Origin: Hetaerina americana
Lineage: Eukaryota > Arthropoda > Insecta > Odonata > Calopterygidae
Length of the DNA: 64,000 nt
Reading direction: 5' to 3'
NCBI GenBank assembly: GCA_022747635.1
Contig: JAKTNV010000007.1
Span: 12,800,997 to 12,864,996 of the forward strand
In this document: positions 58,021 through 64,000 of the stretch, one piece after another
Layout: each line of letters starts with the position of its first letter
Position numbering within the stretch: position 1 is the stretch's first letter
Position numbers and translations under genes: made by a program
Notes under the pieces: generated by a model
What the model saw: only the letters and a program-made list of their open reading frames with translations
Told to the model about the DNA's origin: nothing
Database searches by the model: none

Positions 58021-58156
58021 GAGTCGAGTACTTAGTGTTCGGATGCCTCATTCGACTGTGTGCTACTGATTTAGTAGAGACAAAACAGAATTGAACGTCT
58101 TGATAGTGGTTGACAATTTTAAGGATTCATGTATGAGCGTCGCGTCGCAGTGATTG
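58021..58156 (+). other. Putative 5' exon ending at a strong donor
   Basis: A pyrimidine tract ending CCCACCCAG (58020) could be an acceptor, with CTGAC upstream as a possible branch point. ATTG|GTGAGTTT at 58156 is a near-consensus donor. All three frames have stops in the first part, so this would be leader sequence with a start at 58129 (MYERRVAVI then a split codon), or a non-coding exon. Alternatively it is the end of one exon running from the 57149 start site. No downstream exon was found in the window. Confidence 0.3.
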
Positions 58157-61100
58157 GTGAGTTTGGTTGTCATTTGCCCCCTTCATTTTGTGGGATCTTA
58201 CGTTTCACTCGTACAGATGATCCACGATTGGAAAATATCTCCAAACATTGTTTTGCTACGTATCAAGCTATATTATGGATTCAAGATTAACATAAGTGTG
58301 TTGGCGTGAGGAATATAAATACTAATGTGGCAATATTGAGCTATTAACGATAAAGGAATGATGAAGGAAATGGGTATATCGAAGGGGTTTTTTTAAGAAT
58401 TGATAACCAGTAATTATTTAGACTTGCAGTGTTGGTTACTCTACAAGTTAATTTGCTTAGTTGTATTTTACAGAGAAGTTTTCTTTAAGTTCAGAGGGTG
58501 TAATATATGTTACACATGACTTGAAGATTTTGTAAATAATAAAGTAGCCTAAATGGTATTGTTATTCTAGCCCGAACAGCCCGAGTTTATAAATTGCTGA
58601 GAATCAACACAATTTTTCATGGATAAATCCTCGACTTAGGATTTTCATTTGAAAATTGAGAAATTAGTCGGCCAAGTAATTTAAGCAGTTCACACGTGAG
58701 AGTTGTCTTTTCCTCGGTGTCCAATTCCAGAAAAACCACGTAAAGGAATCGACAGAATTATATGTGAGAAAAACGCCTTGTTCTATTAGTTACTTGCCTA
58801 TAGTAACCTTATTATTCAAGTACGAGTAAATAGCGTTTTTGAGGATATGAGGTGACCTAACGACTACAATTATGTTTTAGAGGAGTAGTGGCATTTTACG
58901 AGTTGAAAAATTAGTATTTTTCTCTCATATTCTTCCTTGCAGTTTTAAGCGACCGAAGTGTTTACGTTCGCACGCTTACATGTCTTCCATTTAGATTTTT
59001 AGCCGCTACCCAAGTTTGTAGCATAAATCTCAATGCTTCGTAATATATTTCAAGCCCAAGGTTTGTAATTTTTTGCATACAAAATATTTGCAAAATTAAA
59101 AAAATATATATATGGCGCACAGTTGTTACCTATGCTGCACAAATTTGAAACTAATTAAAAATATTGTTAAGCATTTCTAATCCACTGTTTGCAATCTCGG
59201 ATATTACTAATATTCGCAGGGAAGGCTGAGTGTGGTGAAACACGAGTATTTTTATCTCCTTAGTCACTAATCGACTATAGTAACTTAAATGGGGAGTATA
59301 CGAGGGAAAGGAGAATGAAGGGAAACTTAGGAAAGTGAGAAATACATAGCCTATTCATTTTTTTCCAATCCGCATAAGTATCTCATAAGGATTTCGATAC
59401 TTCATAAATTAATTAAAAATTATTGTCATTTTTTGTTTGGTTTTTCGTGGTGGCGTCTGTAGATGTTCAAGGCAAGGATACTTAATGAAATTGTAAGGTA
59501 ATTATCGAGCCAAAGAGTGCCATTCAAAAAACTATGGCACTCTCAGACATGCAGTCTATTTGGATGCAGTCAATTGTCCCTCGTCACTTTTTATGCCCGT
59601 GTTTCTTCGTGTGGATTTGGTCCTATCACGGTGTTCAAGTATTTTTTATGTTAAAAATGCTGGCAAGTATTACCAATCTTTGATATGACTTCCAAAGTAT
59701 GAACTTCATCCTGTTGGATGTATTTTTAAAAAACCGAAAGTTTCGTGGGAGAACCTATTTTTTGTTTTTAAATATGTCCACCAATATTTCTGAGGTAGAT
59801 TGGTAGTAGTATGTTACACATTCTGGATGAGTCGTTTTATTCACTTGTGTTCAGCATGCCAAGCTGGTTATAGAGTATCATTCAGCAATACCCTCCAATA
59901 TATTTATTTGGCTTAATGTCTGGCCTAGCATAGAATTCGACGCTCTTTCTTCTTCTGATAATTTCGCTGAATTTAAATAATCATTTGATTATATCTAAAT
60001 CATTTCTTTGCGTGGGCATGTTTTCAGAGAAGCGGAAAGGCGCCATTTCTTCTCCGCTTGCAGAAATACCCAACTTCGGGGCGCGTATTTTGGTGACGCT
60101 TAAAGTTTTAAGATTCTTATTGTAAATAGTTCCCGCCTTAAAATCGCACCCTACAAAAACGGAGACAACATCGCTCTCGGCAGGATCCGAATCCAGCCAG
60201 CCTTGAGGGCACACTTATGTGCGTTAAATAGTCTTTTAAATGCATTTTTTTTAGTGCCCGAAAAACTTTCGCGAATGTTAATGGCCATCATCCGCGTTCG
60301 CATTCCCCAGGTTCAATTAACCTGATGTTAAAGTGAATCGAGGCTAGAACCTCTTTGAGAAGTTCACTTTCCCATGCCCTCGTATCTTTTTCATTGGTGG
60401 AAGCATTGTGGGTGCCGCGAAAGAGGGCCGGTTGAGCCTTGAATCCATGGACAAGATTGTTATTCCCATTGCTGTCAAAGGATGAGGGCCAAAGACGATC
60501 AATCAAACCCTGTCAACCTGCAGCAGCATTGGGTCACAGTTATTCCTCGACAATTACTTCTCCTCTAAGAGAATAACGGTTCTTTCCCGGCTGTGGTTTT
60601 TATTGCTGAAATGAACTGGGAGCCGGCAGGGTGTCTCCCCTCCGTGCATATTTGCGCATGCCTCGTATACTTGCATTTGCTTATGTTATTAACGTGCGGA
60701 TAGCATTTTGCCAACGCGAGTTTGCTCACGTTCTCGAGTTTCAGCTCGGAAATTAATTTTCGCCTCTTGAATTTCCAGAAATGTTAACTATAATTCCACC
60801 TGGATCGCCTACGGTCTACGAGAATAATATTAGGTTTGCAGTCGTCCCGTTCCTTTTTACGAAGATAAATACGAAAGAAACGAGACATTAATGGACACGT
60901 TGAAAAAAAAACTCACTGTGCGAAAGGGAAAAAAATGTATTTCTCTAAAATGGCTTTCGGCATTCACGATTTGCTTAACATTGTTTTGTGTTTATCAATA
61001 TAAATACACCGCAGGGTTACTGAAACCATCAGTTGCTCCATTCCTTGGAATTCGATGCTTTCTAAAAAAAAAAAAATTTCGGAGGTAATAACATGTTAGA

Positions 61101-63902
61101 ATCCAGGATATCGCTTTTTAAAACATGCTTACCGTTGAACCACAAGAAACAAATGAAATTTGCCCTTTGAAGAAAAGTTTAATCCGCATTTCCTCCCTCC
61201 TCGTTTTGTAGCTCACTTATGAGTGCATAATTCTTTATTAATCATCAATTTCTATTCTGTCTTTAAAAGCCGTTAAAGGCTCGTCGGTGCTGAAGTAAGC
61301 ACGTGAAAAGTATTTGATGGGATTCACGTAATTACGCTATTACCTTTTTATCGGCTCGACAGTAACGCTTCTACGCACAACCTTTTCCGTCTTAGGATCG
61401 AAATTATGGAAACGATGCTGGGTAATTAGTGTTTTGTAATTTGTAATCAAACTATATTATCTATTATTCAAGTAAATAAGGAATAATTATATGTCAGACT
61501 TCGGGTGTGTATTCGTGTAAATTGTCACTCATTTATATATATTTCATGACTGATCATTGGATTGAATATGATAATTCGAATGTTTGATTGATGCGTGTAT
61601 GTCCCAACCAGATTTTCTCGATTGAACTTATCTTCCCGCACAGCGGTAATGTTGCGGTTATGACACCGTAAAATCTGTCTATTGGTTCTTTTTTCATGCC
61701 CCATGTCATTATGTCTCTTTTTTCCTACGAATCAATCCATCATTAAACTAAGGGTGAGAGCGTGTTAACCGTTTCAAAATATGCATCATAGTTGTTATGT
61801 GTAGGGCAGTTACTGACACCTTCCTGTCTTGTAAGGTAGTCCAGTGCTTTTGGGTGAAGGACTGTGAAACTGGTCTTCGATAGTTCATCATGGAACCCTG
61901 TTCTAATTTTTTTTCTTAGCAACGGCGAAAGGGTAGTATGTCACCAAGTGTCTAAGCACCTATGGCTATGTGTAAACATATTTTCTCCCCTCTCGTAACC
62001 CGTCCCGTCTGATTGTAGAGAACACGGGAATTTCGAATGTATCTAAAAAGGCTGATTTAATATTTATATCAAGTTCCTTGTTTTGTATAATAGATCGAAA
62101 CTTCAGGTTCTGTACATCACTTTCCCGTTTAACCACGGAAACTGAGAGTTCTTGATTTCGGATGGGAATGAGGTAGCTGAGATCTTCAACGCAGGCCTCC
62201 TGAGAGGGCCCTCGAGGAATTAAGTGCATTAGCAATGGAGTTAATAATTTATTTCAATTGTTTGAAGATCGGTGCAGTTCATTCTTACAGAAGCTGCAAG
62301 TTAGTTTCGTTCCTTGCCCTAAAAAAGGAAGATTAGATCGTTGCTCCATGAATCATAGCTTGTGGTTTTCGAGAGTACTGAAGGAAATAGTCATCACTCT
62401 CGTCTGATATACATTTATTAGTCCGAAGATAATTGCATATTTTTATAATTCATAAACGGTAATTGTTCCTTTGGGGCTCTCTTTAATGAGCTTTACCCCA
62501 GTTAAAAAGAGTAGAGAATGGAAGAGTTGGTGATCAGAATGTTTTCTGAGTTTATTTCCATTGTGCGTTCTACTTTCCTCCACTTTCGTGAGACCGATAG
62601 ATGCATCCATCCAAAATCAATATAATACTTTGTCTCACAATTATTTCTTTGTGTATTGAATAATTTCCGAAATACTTAGTTAAGACAGTTCTTCCTTATA
62701 CTTCATTTCCCTAACCTAATCGTCATTTTTCGGACGGCCTATTATTCGGATTTTCAGTTTTGAATCCTTTTGTCATATTCTTTTCTATTGAAGTTTCCAA
62801 TGGTTTTCCCAGCGTAAATGGTTCTAGGAATAGTCCTAGAAGTGGTGGGGAATGTCTCTGATGCTACTATATGTCGTAATCGTTTAACTTTTCGTGAACA
62901 GTGAACTTTTGATATAGGTTCCTCTCTTCATGTTAAATCACTAGACCAAAATTCATGTTATTAGAGTTCTGCAGTTTCCATTAAGCACAGTTAATTAAAA
63001 TGTGTATTTATCCCTATTGCGGCAAGTACCTCATCACAAACTCATAGCTCGGGAACACTTGCATAACATGATGATACCTCTTAAAACACACACTATCGGA
63101 ATTGTAAGTTTGATGTTTGAATATCTTCGGTGCAAACATGATTCCTATTGTTCTATTTGTGAAAATTTCTCAATAATTCAAATTGAAACGAAGCCAAATG
63201 AGAATTAAACCAAAAAAAGAATCATTGGACATATTATCACTCCAAAATCAGGCTCATTATATTTTGTGGTATTTCCATCAGGTTTAATGTTGTTAATTCC
63301 TTTTCCCCATAAGGGGGTGTTCATTAATAAGCTAATCATGTAAAAACTAGATTTTATAATTTTACGGAATTGCCTTAAAATAGGATTCGTTATCTCTAGA
63401 AAAATCTCGATCTGACTTTTCTCTCTAATCCGTGCGTTAAACTTTCCTCATGCTTTGGAATCATGAAATTGTAATTAACTCCACTAACATAATTATTCGG
63501 TGGGTGTTAAATCGTACGTTTCTCGCTTTCATTAGCATGATGTAGGTATTACATGGATTTAGACAAGTCTTCTTTTGACGTGATGCGAGTCGAAGTCTGC
63601 GTTGAGGCACCTCGAATAAGCATAATGAAGTCGCAGATTACTCGGATACGATAAAAAAAATATTTAAATAAAAACGTCGAGACAATCAAGTTGAAGCGTT
63701 TTTTTGCCCGCAAATGTTCTCCGCGCGATAATGTACACAATCGTTGGTTGTGATACGATATTTTTTTTCTGTTATGCGGGAAATCAAGATGATATATTAG
63801 CCAATTTTGATGCGTGATTGCGTTGGCTATGTAGGGGAGCGCTATTGTGCTAATTTATGGCTTAAAACATTCCTCTCGATATAGCTAAGTTTTTCCCGCG
63901 TA
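58157..63902. other. AT-rich non-coding stretch, possible long intron
   Basis: No convincing exon, repeat or RNA gene is seen. A B-box-like GGATTCGGATCC on the minus strand near 60188 stands alone. Frames at 59981-60214 and 61966-62235 (minus) match nothing I recognise. Confidence 0.4.
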
Positions 63903-64000
63903 ATAATAATAATAATGGGACCCGACAGACCCACCACACTACGCCTCCCCTTAGTATTTCGTGCTCGTGGTATTTTTTTTTAATATTTAATTTTTTTGTG
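63903..64000 (-). mobile_element. LINE 3' end with (ATT)n tail, runs off window
   Basis: The AAT units at 63903-63916 are followed by GGGACCCGACAGACCC. This resembles the arrangement at 2776-2815, where AAT units are followed by GGGCCCG at the 3' end of an R1/Jockey-like LINE. The element would lie on the minus strand and continue beyond the window. Only the end is visible, so the family call is tentative. Confidence 0.4.

Noticed and set aside
60175..60215. tRNA-like B box on the minus strand
   Set aside because: Only the B box is recognisable, with no A box at proper spacing.
1..64000. CRISPR arrays, prokaryotic operons or phage genes
   Set aside because: No regularly spaced direct repeats or dense gene arrays. 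Splice signals, SINEs and microsatellites show that this is eukaryotic DNA.

Overview
The window looks like arthropod, probably insect, nuclear DNA. It is AT-rich with long non-coding stretches, (TA)n and (CA)n microsatellites, tRNA-derived SINEs, a decayed mariner-type transposon, a 5'-truncated R1/Jockey-like LINE and several hammerhead-ribozyme-like repeats. Almost all of it reads as intron or intergenic sequence of a large genome. Most long open frames lie in GC-rich, pyrimidine-biased tracts or in repeats and do not look like genes.

The best protein-coding evidence is two plus-strand exons with good splice sites and matching phases: 19524-19813 (an acidic segment that would begin Gly-Glu across the junction) and 23379-23594 (a Ser/Asp segment followed by a His-rich run). 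They probably belong to one gene. My best guess is a cap'n'collar/Nrf (CncC-type) transcription factor, because the junction could complete an ETGE Keap1-binding motif, but no bZIP exon lies in the window and this remains tentative. Further downstream, a CpG-rich island (about 56.7-58.0 kb) carries an Inr and a DPE at the exact canonical spacing (TSS about 57149), and a possible 5' exon ends at a strong donor at 58156. This could be an internal promoter of the same gene or the start of another one.

The rest is shaped by mobile DNA. 0.35-0.64 kb: inverted composite of a tRNA-like SINE with a 12-bp target duplication. 2.69 kb: hammerhead-like motif. 2.78-3.90 kb: LINE 3' end, minus strand. 13.6, 15.4, 18.1-18.5, 29.4, 34.9, 36.5 and 56.5 kb: tRNA-like SINE pieces. 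18.19-18.40 kb: a fold-back with perfect 83-bp arms and an intact hammerhead core, nested inside a SINE and bounded by a 14-bp duplication. 18.5-19.16 kb: two related hammerhead-like blocks sitting between long (TA)n runs. 22.99 and 48.36 kb: further hammerhead-like motifs. 24.86-25.72 kb: mariner-type relic. 28.7 and 29.8 kb: more copies of the first SINE family, the second again palindromic with an 11-bp duplication. 63.9 kb: another (ATT)n-tailed LINE 3' end running off the window.

The most unusual theme is that three unrelated-looking insertions are inverted self-duplications with 11-14 bp flanking duplications, and that hammerhead-like motifs recur at six places.
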